From: Methanocellales archaeon
GTDB taxonomy: Archaea; Halobacteriota; UBA148
Length of the DNA stretch: 64,000 nt
Direction: 5' to 3'
NCBI GenBank assembly: GCA_028715985.1
Contig: JAQUQR010000007.1
Coordinates: forward strand, 1 to 64,000
Shown: piece after piece, positions 27,480 to 35,510 of the stretch
Layout of the letters: each line of letters starts with the position of its first letter
Numbering within the stretch: position 1 is the stretch's first letter
Made by a program: the position numbers and the translations under genes
The notes under the pieces: generated by a model
Seen by the model: the letters and a program-made list of their open reading frames with translations, nothing else
What the model was told of the DNA's origin: nothing
The model's database searches: none

Positions 27480-29183
27480 TTAATTCCCTCCAGTTTGATT
27501 ATTTTTAGGATTTGTCAGTATATTCTCCTGTAGCTTCCTACGATACAGGTCAGCCAGAGCCAATCTCATCTGAAATAGAAGCTCATATCCAACAAAATTC
27601 CCATACTCATCATGGCATAAATCATGCCAGAATATATCCCAATCGTCTGGTCCGAATCCTTCGTGACGTTCGGACAGGTTACACATCACATTTTCAATCC
27701 AATAAACGTTTTTTGTGCCCCTCTTGAATTCATCAAGGACATCCTTTTTGAAACGCTTCAATCCACGATCTTCAACGTAGTCGTTGAAGTATAGACGTGC
27801 GGCTTCCAGTATCTTCGGATTCATTTTCATAGACTCGCCTTCTATATATTTGTTGTATTCATAATTTGGAATTTCATCACCTAAATGACGAAGGAAATAC
27901 GTGATTATATTGAACCCTTTGTAACTAACCAGTAGCGGAAATAGTGACTCCACCGGAAAGATGTAAAGGTAATCAGCGATTGATAACTCGCCTCCCTCTA
28001 CCATCTCAACAATTTTACCCTTCAGAATGTTACGCTTTTTAGTATCTTTGAATACATCTGACTTAATCCACGCCTTTTGTTCCTTTGTATTATCTAGCAG
28101 AAGACCTTTAGCTAGTTTTTGTGATGCAACGAGAGTTTTATGTGGTACACCGAGAAGTCGAGTTTGATAGAATGCGAACATCTTAACAGAAGTACCATCA
28201 TATTTCTTTCGTGGGTATAGTCCAATATAATCTGTTTTGTTGCGAATTGAATTCAATAAATGTTTATCTGGATTCATAATAAATTTATCAGCCATTGTTA
28301 GTGATGCAATCTCGCTATCCAGTCCATATCTCGCTGCATCCCAGATGAACCGGACTGCTGCATCTGGTATCTGCATTATATCGCAGCTCGGGCTGGTTCC
28401 GGAGTTACTGAAGAGCCATATGTCAAGTTCCGCATTTTTTGGCAGTTCTTCTCTCTTTTGTGCCCGCTGGATTTCTCTAAATCTATAACACAGCCATTCC
28501 ACAGTTTCGCCGCTCGGTCGTTTTTTACCGATGGTTTCTACCTTCTCTCCGCCGACTGACAATAATCTACGATTCTCATTAACGATCGACGCGATAATAT
28601 CCTGAACGAACGGCTGATGCGCACCCTCGAACACCATCAGTTTGCCATTTAATAGTCTGGTACCGATTGGAATGTAATTCACAGCGAAAAGGCATCTTGG
28701 ACAGACATTAAACATTCTCGAAGACGATGGCAGTGCCTGAGCATCGCTACCAAGAGTTCCAATAAGTGGAAAAAAGTCTCTTCCAATGGCGTGGTCGCTC
28801 TCTCTATCGTCATCTACCTGTTCATATGCGGCATTGAGATCACATGCAGGAAACTCACCACAGCATTCACACATCCCTAAATTAGGATTTGCATTTTCTA
28901 TCTGAGCTAGTAGTCCCGATAAAATTGAAATATATTTTCTTTTACGAAATTCCTCATATTTTTCCCCTCTCGGTTGATACAAAGGACCATTATTGCCAAA
29001 TACCATTGTAAAAGATTTTAATCTAGAATTCCAATCTGCTAAATCATCGCCCGATCCAAATACCCGCTTCACATCACCATGGTCAATCTGAGTAAATGGC
29101 TCCTTGCCTGCCAAATGAGCGATAACGGCTTGCCCAGTATCTACAAATGGATTGCCAGTAACTCGATAAATGTAATTTTTCAC
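27480..29183 (-). CDS. cas8: Cascade large subunit Cas8 (Cst1-like, CXXC-CXXC)
   Basis: The large subunit that recognises PAM and target in type I-B Cascade. YRVTGNPFVDTGQAVIAHLAG at the N-terminus and two cysteine pairs (CECCGEFPAC, and FNVCPRC) match the Cst1/CXXC-CXXC family (subtype I-B, Tneap branch). The frame is open to an ATG at 29216, but a strong ribosome site CAAGGAGG (29191-29198) sits 7 nt before GTG 29183, so I take GTG as the start (567 aa). An ACGAT-AA-ATCGT dyad at 29215-29226 lies just upstream. Confidence 0.9.
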   Translation of the reverse strand: MKNYIYRVTGNPFVDTGQAVIAHLAGKEPFTQIDHGDVKRVFGSGDDLADWNSRLKSFTMVFGNNGPLYQPRGEKYEEFRKRKYISILSGLLAQIENANPNLGMCECCGEFPACDLNAAYEQVDDDRESDHAIGRDFFPLIGTLGSDAQALPSSSRMFNVCPRCLFAVNYIPIGTRLLNGKLMVFEGAHQPFVQDIIASIVNENRRLLSVGGEKVETIGKKRPSGETVEWLCYRFREIQRAQKREELPKNAELDIWLFSNSGTSPSCDIMQIPDAAVRFIWDAARYGLDSEIASLTMADKFIMNPDKHLLNSIRNKTDYIGLYPRKKYDGTSVKMFAFYQTRLLGVPHKTLVASQKLAKGLLLDNTKEQKAWIKSDVFKDTKKRNILKGKIVEMVEGGELSIADYLYIFPVESLFPLLVSYKGFNIITYFLRHLGDEIPNYEYNKYIEGESMKMNPKILEAARLYFNDYVEDRGLKRFKKDVLDEFKRGTKNVYWIENVMCNLSERHEGFGPDDWDIFWHDLCHDEYGNFVGYELLFQMRLALADLYRRKLQENILTNPKNNQTGGN

Positions 29184-29289
29184 TCTACGACCTCCTTGTA
29201 TCCATCCATAAATCACGATAAATCGTCATTTCAATTGTCCGCTCTTTAAGCGCTTCCATCTACGACCCCTGTTTAGATATCATTTGCAT

Positions 29290-29712
29290 TTACCTCGACC
29301 TGACGTATTCGACCATGAGCTTCGCAAACGTGTCAAAATCATCCAGCCTGTTGTGCAGGAAATCCTGGAGAATGCCCATATCCACCTCTTCATACATGTG
29401 GACCAGGACATTTCTAAAGCCGGCCGCTAATGCAAATTCTTCGGCGAAATCCTTGGGCAAAATAGCGTGCTTTCCAAGGATCAATATCACGCTCTTGTAA
29501 TCCTCTGGCTTTTCAAACCCCTCGACAGAGATGATGACCTCACCTATATCAAGCGTTGACTCTATCGCCAACTGGAAGTTCCTTTCGATGGCACTTCTTA
29601 ACTCATAATTTTCTTCCAGTTCTTCCCTTGACACGTTTCTTTTTGACGATAAAAAATCCACATACTTTTTCATCGACCGTAACTTGAGGGATATTTTTTC
29701 CTTTTCATCCAT
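29290..29712 (-). CDS. hepT: HEPN toxin (HepT, DUF86 family)
   Basis: A 140-residue all-helical HEPN RNase. The active-site motif Rx4HxY is present as RNVLVHMY (R100, H105, Y107). In characterised MntA-HepT pairs the tyrosine is modified with AMP by the partner, which silences the RNase. It follows mntA by 8 nt and lies between cas6 and cas8. The 106-nt gap before cas8 may hold a separate promoter. Confidence 0.88.
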   Translation of the reverse strand: MDEKEKISLKLRSMKKYVDFLSSKRNVSREELEENYELRSAIERNFQLAIESTLDIGEVIISVEGFEKPEDYKSVILILGKHAILPKDFAEEFALAAGFRNVLVHMYEEVDMGILQDFLHNRLDDFDTFAKLMVEYVRSR

Positions 29713-29720
29713 AAGCTCAC

Positions 29721-30149
29721 CTAATAGGTGATGCCTTCCTCCATCACCTTTTTCAGGAATATGTCAGAGGCCATCTTTTCATGATATTTCCTGTCCAGAT
29801 ATCCGGATAAAATCCTTTGCTCGACGTCAATTTTTTTCCCTCCTTCCCTTACAAAGAGGGGGGCGTTGCATTTTATTATCTCGTAATTGAGGGAAACGGG
29901 TGCATCATTCATTACCACCACATCCACTTTATCCGTTTTTAATAGCGAGACTATCTCGCTGAGGATGTTCAGCATCTCTTCATCCCTCTCCTCTTTGACC
30001 AAAGCATCATTGAGATATACTCCTACATCTACATCGCTCAACTTCCCCCTCTCCCCCCGGGCCATAGAGCCGAACAGATACGCAAGTTCAACGCATGAGC
30101 GAGCGTTAAATAGCCCTTTAATTTTCTCTAATATAGCTCCCTTGGACAC
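29721..30149 (-). CDS. mntA: Minimal nucleotidyltransferase antitoxin (MntA)
   Basis: A 142-residue MNT-family protein with the catalytic GSx10DxD motif (G27-S28 then D39 and D41, LFGSMARGERGKLSDVDVGV). It should use ATP to adenylylate the HEPN partner encoded next. The pair forms a type VII toxin-antitoxin module embedded in the Cas locus. Its gene starts 132 nt after cas6. Confidence 0.88.
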   Translation of the reverse strand: MSKGAILEKIKGLFNARSCVELAYLFGSMARGERGKLSDVDVGVYLNDALVKEERDEEMLNILSEIVSLLKTDKVDVVVMNDAPVSLNYEIIKCNAPLFVREGGKKIDVEQRILSGYLDRKYHEKMASDIFLKKVMEEGITY

Positions 30150-30281
30150 GACAATCAGATCTCCTCTTTTTCAACGTGACCTTAATTTCTCCGTTCTTAT
30201 CTTATCGCAAACCCCATTGATAAGCCCCTTTTCCCATCATAGATAAGGAAGGTCGCATTCGTCTGGTTTTAGAGTTTCGGC

Positions 30282-31028
30282 TCACTCGTCATCATCGTTT
30301 CTCCTCAAGACCTCCAAACATCCAAAACCCATCGCATTCTTTTCTCCTATGCCGGCGTCGTATGCGAAGTTCAGCAACTCGGGACTTGCTTCCAGATCAA
30401 AAGTAATCAGACTGCATCTTCTGGGCGTGGCATTTTCGCCACTGCCTATCAGAATGCGCTTTCCCTTAAAATACCTTACTCTGGTGAGGTGAAAGTGATC
30501 TTTTTCTGGGGGTGATCTATTATATTCGGTATAGCGCTCCACCAGATTTTTATGGATATTCTCATGAAATTTGCCGTCTGTCGGGTAGAGGTCCCATTCC
30601 TTAAGCTCGCCGTTCTCCTCTCTCAGCGTTTTCACGAATATCGGGCTTATCGCTCTGAAGGTGGAAGGGCTTTTGAGGCTCATCTGCTCCAGGATTTCGA
30701 TCCTGTTCACGATGAACTTCTGGTCATAAAGGCGGAAATCAGGCTCCTGCAAAAGGCCTTCGGCAAAACTTCTCACAAACTCGACATCTGGAGAGGTAAG
30801 AATGAAATAAGCATCCTCAAATGCCAATCCTTTGCGCGATGGCTTGCGATCTTGGATAACCAGATTTGAAAAATTGTAGAACTTGAAGCCCTGATGGGAG
30901 TGAGATTCATTCGCTAGCCTAATGTTTCCTAGTGCCAGCTTCCCATATAGCATCGAGGCTAGGGCATATTGATAATCAAAAGGAAGCGATCCTCTTGAGA
31001 TCTTTCTTACGAATATTTTGGCGCGCAT
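30282..31028 (-). CDS. cas6: CRISPR repeat endoribonuclease Cas6
   Basis: A 248-residue RAMP RNase that cuts the repeat RNA to give mature crRNAs, leaving an 8-nt 5' handle. The C-terminal glycine-rich loop GIGEKNAMGFGCLEV is the Cas6 hallmark; the N-terminal MRAKIFVRK strand and LPFDYQYALASMLYGKL helix fit the family. It is the first gene of the Cas locus. The 240-nt region upstream to 31268 contains no supported gene. Confidence 0.9.
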   Translation of the reverse strand: MRAKIFVRKISRGSLPFDYQYALASMLYGKLALGNIRLANESHSHQGFKFYNFSNLVIQDRKPSRKGLAFEDAYFILTSPDVEFVRSFAEGLLQEPDFRLYDQKFIVNRIEILEQMSLKSPSTFRAISPIFVKTLREENGELKEWDLYPTDGKFHENIHKNLVERYTEYNRSPPEKDHFHLTRVRYFKGKRILIGSGENATPRRCSLITFDLEASPELLNFAYDAGIGEKNAMGFGCLEVLRRNDDDE

Positions 31029-31268
31029 GCAGTTGGGTCAGACCCGATTCTACTACGAAAGAGGATTCCTTAAGAGTTCCGATTTTGCTCGGTCCCTTCC
31101 GTCCACATACCAGAATTACTGGTAGCAAGATGAAACTTTCAAAGACCATTAAACGCCAGATCGTATACCCAATTGCCACGCATCTTCCACATCAACGACG
31201 GTAACCATGCTCCGCTACTTTACATGCATCTAGGAAAGGTGGAAAATATTAGATATGGCTCAATTGAC

Positions 31269-31682
31269 CTAATCTTTACTTATCCATAATCCATGTATAG
31301 TACAGCATTCTCTGGCTGTTATTTTGTCAGCTTTGACAACAAAGGTCGCTTCTGGAAGATCGTTGAATGTCAAGAAATGACGGTAGGCTTTTCCATCGGC
31401 AATTACCTGTATCCACCCTATATGATGGCTTTTTTCCATCGGGTGAGGCACTGAGCCTATTTTAACTTTAACTCCGTCTTTTGTTCTTTCTATTACCGGA
31501 ACATGCTTTTCCTTCCCAACATCTTCTGTCTTTTCTTCAAGCAGCTCCATCGGTTGCCCGCAACACACCAGTTGTCCCACTCCTGCATACAATACTTCTA
31601 CAATATTCCCACAAACATTGCACCTATAAACCTGCAATCTTTTGGTCGTTTTAAGTCCTCCTTTTTCACCCCTTGCCCCCAA
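31269..31682 (-). CDS. dfx: Desulfoferrodoxin / 2Fe superoxide reductase
   Basis: A 137-residue cytoplasmic superoxide reductase that reduces superoxide to peroxide with electrons from rubredoxin. Centre I is a desulforedoxin domain (C21, C24, C40-C41). Centre II, the catalytic Fe(His4Cys) site, is seen in EKHVPVI (H60), PHPMEKSHH (H80, H86), and CCTIHGLW (C127, H130). It begins immediately after the stop of the wHTH gene, so the peroxiredoxin, regulator and SOR genes form one operon. Confidence 0.95.
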   Translation of the reverse strand: MGARGEKGGLKTTKRLQVYRCNVCGNIVEVLYAGVGQLVCCGQPMELLEEKTEDVGKEKHVPVIERTKDGVKVKIGSVPHPMEKSHHIGWIQVIADGKAYRHFLTFNDLPEATFVVKADKITARECCTIHGLWISKD

Positions 31683-31913
31683 TCATTCCAAAGCTTTAAG
31701 CCCTTTTTCCGTTATCATATATTTTCCGTGCTCTTCTTTCAAGTATCCCGCTTCCACCAGATCCCTTAATCCACTTCTCACCCTGAAAAGTGGGAGTTTA
31801 AGCGTGCTCGCTATCTCCTCTGGTGTGCGAGGGTCTTTCGCTGCCTCTAAAATCTTCTCTCCTAATGCAGTAGGTTTACCATCTGGACTAATGCATGCCA
31901 TCTTATCACTCAT
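31683..31913 (-). CDS. Small winged-helix protein between peroxiredoxin and SOR
   Basis: A 76-residue protein with a clear winged helix-turn-helix (TPEEIASTLKLPLFRVRSGL, RDLVEAGYLKEEHGKYMITEKG). Two cysteines are absent apart from one near the start (C7). It overlaps the peroxiredoxin gene by 8 nt and abuts the SOR gene, so it may be an operon-specific regulator. No ligand or redox-sensor site is visible. Confidence 0.75.
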   Translation of the reverse strand: MSDKMACISPDGKPTALGEKILEAAKDPRTPEEIASTLKLPLFRVRSGLRDLVEAGYLKEEHGKYMITEKGLKALE

Positions 31914-32571
31914 CCAACTTCTTCTTGCAGAAATACCAGTCTTTACAATCGAATCCCTGCTTTAGTCTTTCTTCAGCAGCCTCCTGAGTCGGTGGTGTTG
32001 GAACTATTACTGGCTCACCTGGTCTCCAGTTAGCTGGAGTGGCCACATGATGTTTATCTGTTGTTTGTAGTGCATCTATGATTCTCAATATCTCGTCCAT
32101 GTTCCTGCCCGTCGTCAGTGGATAGTATATCATCGCTCTAAGGATTCCGTCCGGGTCGATCACAAAGACGCATCTTGACGTTTCTGTCTTGCTCTCTCCT
32201 GGCATTACCATGCCATAAAGGCTTGCCACCTCTTTATTCAGGTCTGCAATCACTGGAAATGGTATCTTTACACCGAACTTCTCCTCAATGTTTCTGACCC
32301 AAGATATGTGGGAATAAACGCTGTCTATGCTCAATCCCATAAGCTGGACATTGCGCGACTGCAACTCATCAAAGATCTCTGCGAATCCTATGAACTCTGT
32401 CGTGCATACGGGCGTGAAGTCGGCTGGATGTGAAAACAGTATGAGCCAGCTTCCCTTAAAATCGGAGAGTTTCAGCTTACCTTGTGTTGTTACTGCCTCA
32501 AACTCCGGCGCTTTTTCACCCAATCTGGGTAGTCTAACACTTTCTGACTCCTGCTCCCTCTCCATATTCAT
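31906..32571 (-). CDS. Peroxiredoxin (archaeal Prx6-like)
   Basis: A 221-residue thiol peroxidase. The peroxidatic cysteine is C56 in HPADFTPVCTTEF, with the threonine and a later arginine (TSRCVFVIDPDG region) typical of the family. The C-terminal extension carries two more cysteines (DCKDWYFC), as in hyperthermophile and methanogen enzymes that form a resolving disulfide. It leads the operon with the regulator and desulfoferrodoxin, so peroxide made by the SOR can be removed by its neighbour. Confidence 0.93.
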   Translation of the reverse strand: MNMEREQESESVRLPRLGEKAPEFEAVTTQGKLKLSDFKGSWLILFSHPADFTPVCTTEFIGFAEIFDELQSRNVQLMGLSIDSVYSHISWVRNIEEKFGVKIPFPVIADLNKEVASLYGMVMPGESKTETSRCVFVIDPDGILRAMIYYPLTTGRNMDEILRIIDALQTTDKHHVATPANWRPGEPVIVPTPPTQEAAEERLKQGFDCKDWYFCKKKLDE

Positions 32572-32683
32572 ATTATCATATCACCTCTCTTTAATTCCTA
32601 CTATTTCATAAAATAAAACATTATCTGTAGTATGGCATTCATGACAACAATTATTCTTTAAGGCATTTGTCCCATTTATTTAC

Positions 32684-33082
32684 TCATTTATTTTTACCCT
32701 GATCTTCCGTTTTTCCCTTATAATCCTTAATAGCTTCGTGAAGTGCATCGGATGCCAAGTTGGAACAATGCATCTTCTTGGGCGGCAAACCCTCAAGCTC
32801 ATCGGCCACGTCATTGCGGGTTATTTTCAGGGCTTCATCTACATGTATACCCTTAGCCATTTCAGTAACCATGCTGCTTGTTGCAATGGCAGAGCCGCAT
32901 CCGAATGTTCTGAACTTAATATCTGTAATGATGTCATCTTTCACTTTAATAAAAATCTCCATAAGGTCTCCGCAGACGGGGTTTCCTACCTTCCCATAGC
33001 CATCTGGGGCTTCTATAATGCCCACATTCCTCGGATTTGTGAAATGATCCAGTACTTTTTCACTATAACCTATCTGTGCCAT
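32684..33082 (-). CDS. iscU: Fe-S cluster scaffold IscU/NifU N-terminal type
   Basis: A 132-residue scaffold protein on which 2Fe-2S clusters are built. The three ligand cysteines are in GNPVCGD, FGCGSAIA and MHCSNLA. A ribosome site GGGAGG lies before the ATG. It follows the cysteine desulfurase gene after the 18-bp tandem repeat, giving an IscS-IscU pair. Confidence 0.94.
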   Translation of the reverse strand: MAQIGYSEKVLDHFTNPRNVGIIEAPDGYGKVGNPVCGDLMEIFIKVKDDIITDIKFRTFGCGSAIATSSMVTEMAKGIHVDEALKITRNDVADELEGLPPKKMHCSNLASDALHEAIKDYKGKTEDQGKNK

Positions 33083-33102
33083 ACAAACTACCTCCCACGA
33101 TC

Positions 33103-33192
33103 CTCTTTATTTTATAGGGGTTCTTTACTTTATAGGGGTTCTTTACTTTATAGGGGTTCTTTACTTTATAGAGGTTCTTTACTTTATAGAGG
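33103..33192. repeat. 18-bp tandem repeat between nifS/iscS and iscU
   Basis: Four uninterrupted 18-bp units (TTCTTTACTTTATAG followed by GGG or AGG) span 33121-33192, preceded by a degenerate unit at 33103-33120. The last unit covers the desulfurase stop codon. On the minus strand each unit carries a TATAAAG string, so the array could bring several weak TATA-like sites before iscU. It may also simply be slippage. Confidence 0.85.
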
Positions 33193-34338
33193 TGAAATTC
33201 CTCTCAACCTTTCAACCGTCTCCTTTACAGCTCTTGTAACCAGAGGTATTTCTCCGATATTATTTGATCGTCCAAGGGTTAAGACCATTGATCCGTGGGC
33301 CTCTTCGTGTTTCAAACCAATCGCCAATAGGACGTGTGATGGCTCCAGCGTTTTGGAGCTGCACGCTGACCCAGTTGATACCTGTATGTTGTATTTCATA
33401 TCCATATTCAATAGTATGCTTTCGCCCTCTATACGACTGAACCTGAAACTGGCATGGTGAGGGAGTCTCTGGCTGGGATGACCAGTAAGATACGCTTCCT
33501 CGACCTTTAGTATCTCCTCGATAAGTTTATCCCTGATTTCCTTGAGTCTCTCACTTTCCTGTTTCATTTCACTCTTCATTATTTTTGCCGCTTCCCCCAT
33601 TCCCAGAATTGCGAATAGGTTCTCTGTCCCAGACCTAAGACCCCTCTCCTGCCCACCGCCAAGAAGAATTGGTTGAAGCTTTACACCTGGCTTTATATAC
33701 AATGCACCTGCACCCTGAGGTCCGTACATATCGTTAGAGGATAGTGTCAAAAGATCTATCCCATCCTTTTGTACATCTATTGGTATACGACCTGCAGCAG
33801 CGGTTGCATCCACATGCAGATATAAACCCTTTTCATGTACTATCCCACTTAGCTCCCTGATAGGCTCTATGGTTCCTATTTCGTTATTTGCATACATTAT
33901 CGAAGTTAACGGAGTATCCTCGGTCAAAACATCATTGAGTATCTCAATATCAACCACTCCAGTTGAGTCAACAGGTATGATGCCCAGCTCAAAGCCACTT
34001 TTCAGAAGTTCTTTCATGGAGTTAAGGACTGATATGTGCTCTATGGCGCTTGCAGCAACCTTTTTACCTTTGCCCATGTTCCTAAGCGCCGTTCCCTTAA
34101 TAGCCAGGTTGTTGGATTCTGTCGCCCCACTTGTAAAGATGATACAGTCCTCATTCTCTGCATTTATGAGTCTTGCAACTTTTTCTCTGGCATCTTCGAT
34201 AACTCTTTTCGCCTCTAATCCCATTGAATGAAGGGATGAGGGATTTCCAAAGCCACTTTTAAGATTAGACGTAACAAAATCCAATACCCTTGGATCAACA
34301 GGCATCGATGATGCGTGGTCCAAATATATCTTTCCCAT
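33184..34338 (-). CDS. iscS: Cysteine desulfurase (NifS/IscS family)
   Basis: A PLP enzyme that takes sulfur from cysteine for Fe-S assembly. Family marks: IYLDHASSMPVDP, FTSGATESNNLAIKG, SAIEHISV, HVDATAAAGRIP, and the active-site cysteine in STGSACSSKTLEPSHVL. In place of the usual SxHK lysine segment it reads LLTLSSNDMYGPQGAGALY, where the PLP-lysine (SSHKIYGPKG in most homologues) appears as N-D-M: the expected lysine is not seen. I place the start at ATG 34338 (384 aa); the open frame upstream to 34392 is a DsrE-like relic, not part of the enzyme. Confidence 0.88.
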   Translation of the reverse strand: MGKIYLDHASSMPVDPRVLDFVTSNLKSGFGNPSSLHSMGLEAKRVIEDAREKVARLINAENEDCIIFTSGATESNNLAIKGTALRNMGKGKKVAASAIEHISVLNSMKELLKSGFELGIIPVDSTGVVDIEILNDVLTEDTPLTSIMYANNEIGTIEPIRELSGIVHEKGLYLHVDATAAAGRIPIDVQKDGIDLLTLSSNDMYGPQGAGALYIKPGVKLQPILLGGGQERGLRSGTENLFAILGMGEAAKIMKSEMKQESERLKEIRDKLIEEILKVEEAYLTGHPSQRLPHHASFRFSRIEGESILLNMDMKYNIQVSTGSACSSKTLEPSHVLLAIGLKHEEAHGSMVLTLGRSNNIGEIPLVTRAVKETVERLRGISPL

Positions 34339-34428
34339 TGACTGCCCCCAAAACCACATTGCTGCACCGGCATCCGGTGCCAGATCATTCAAGGCTCCTG
34401 CACTACTTTTTGTTCCCTCTACCTATAC
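34339..34428 (-). pseudogene. Relic of a DsrE-like C-terminus
   Basis: Between the ferredoxin stop and the desulfurase ATG the minus strand encodes SAGALNDLAPDAGAAMWF, in frame with the desulfurase. It is almost the same as the C-terminus GAGTLNDLALDAGATMWF of the intact DsrE-like protein at 38196-38552. About 23 codons remain after an upstream TAG. This looks like the tail of a lost duplicate. Confidence 0.7.
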
Positions 34429-34644
34429 CTATGTTACGTTTATCGCATCAGCAGGACAACCATCAGCAGCTTCCTGCACACAACTGCTTAAATCATCACC
34501 GACTTCTCCTTCAGCAGGACCTCTAGTCTGATATTTTTTTACAATACTTGCTTTTTCACCACTTTCCAAAACAAATACCTCTGAACATGCATCTTCGCAT
34601 GCTCCACATTCTATACATTCTTCTTGGTCTATACTGATTTTCAT
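34429..34644 (-). CDS. [4Fe-4S] ferredoxin
   Basis: A 71-residue ferredoxin. CIECGACEDAC gives C10, C13, C16 (plus C20), and CPAD gives the fourth ligand C63; C20 and C55 could form the disulfide known in single-cluster archaeal and Desulfovibrio ferredoxins. It lies just downstream of the 2-oxoacid oxidoreductase genes and is the likely electron acceptor. Confidence 0.93.
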   Translation of the reverse strand: MKISIDQEECIECGACEDACSEVFVLESGEKASIVKKYQTRGPAEGEVGDDLSSCVQEAADGCPADAINVT

Positions 34645-34664
34645 ATCTTTATGCCTCCCTATTT

Positions 34665-35510
34665 TTATTGTTGAAAAAACTCTTCAACTTTTTTCAATCT
34701 CTCTTTTCTTCCAAGCTTATCTCTAATCGGATTCCAATTGCCCATCAACTCCTGGTGAAAAACGGGTTTATTAACCTTATAAAAAACACCTATAGCCATA
34801 CGATCTCTCATTTCTTTTGCAAGCTTGACTGCTTCCTCAAAACTCTTCGCGGGCTTAGGAATTATCTCAGTTATTTCATTATATAACTTATACGTATTAT
34901 TGAATACAACACTTGGTTGCAATACATCAATAACAGAAAAACCCTCGTGCAATACTGCCTCAACAATGAGATCAGAAAGATGATCAATCTTACCGGCATA
35001 CCCCCGGGCGACAAAACTAGCGCCAGCCTCCAACAATAAACTCAGTGGATTTAACGGCTCTTCAATATTCCCCTCAGGTAATGATGGACCTTTAAAACCC
35101 TTCCTACTGGTCGGTGAAAATTGACCAGTAGTCAAAGCATATGTGCCGTTATTATGTACTATCACTGTGATATCTGCATTGCGTTTCGCTGCAAAAATCA
35201 TATGGGCAATACCCTCACTATAGGCATCACCATCCCCGGCAAAAGCTAGCACCTTAAGATCGGGATTACCTAGTTTTATACCTTGAACTGTGGCCATACT
35301 CCTACCATGAATAGAATACAAACCACTTAATCCAATATAATCAACAATCTTACCATGGCAGCCAATACCGCTAGAAATAATCAATTTATTGCGATCTACT
35401 CCTTTGTCCTCAAGTTTCTTAACTACTTTCTTAAATGCATTGAAAATCCCAAAATTCCCACAACCAGGACACCAGGTAATCTCAGCATCAGTAGAAAGAT
35501 CAGCACTCAA
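34665..35510 (-). CDS. korB: 2-oxoacid:ferredoxin oxidoreductase, beta subunit
   Basis: A 281-residue thiamine-pyrophosphate subunit. The opening TWCPGCGNFGIFNAF, the GIGCHGK motif and the TPP/Mg site GDGDAYSEG, followed by NNGTYALTTGQFSP, are typical. With the gamma-alpha subunit upstream it would oxidise 2-oxoacids (2-oxoglutarate, pyruvate or others) to acyl-CoA with reduction of ferredoxin. Overlaps the alpha gene by 11 nt. Substrate specificity is not clear from motifs alone. Confidence 0.9.
   Translation of the reverse strand: MSADLSTDAEITWCPGCGNFGIFNAFKKVVKKLEDKGVDRNKLIISSGIGCHGKIVDYIGLSGLYSIHGRSMATVQGIKLGNPDLKVLAFAGDGDAYSEGIAHMIFAAKRNADITVIVHNNGTYALTTGQFSPTSRKGFKGPSLPEGNIEEPLNPLSLLLEAGASFVARGYAGKIDHLSDLIVEAVLHEGFSVIDVLQPSVVFNNTYKLYNEITEIIPKPAKSFEEAVKLAKEMRDRMAIGVFYKVNKPVFHQELMGNWNPIRDKLGRKERLKKVEEFFQQ

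Noticed and set aside
30976-31179. 67-codon minus-strand frame with a hydrophobic stretch before cas6
   Set aside because: Mostly overlaps the cas6 start region in another frame; no ribosome site and no family.
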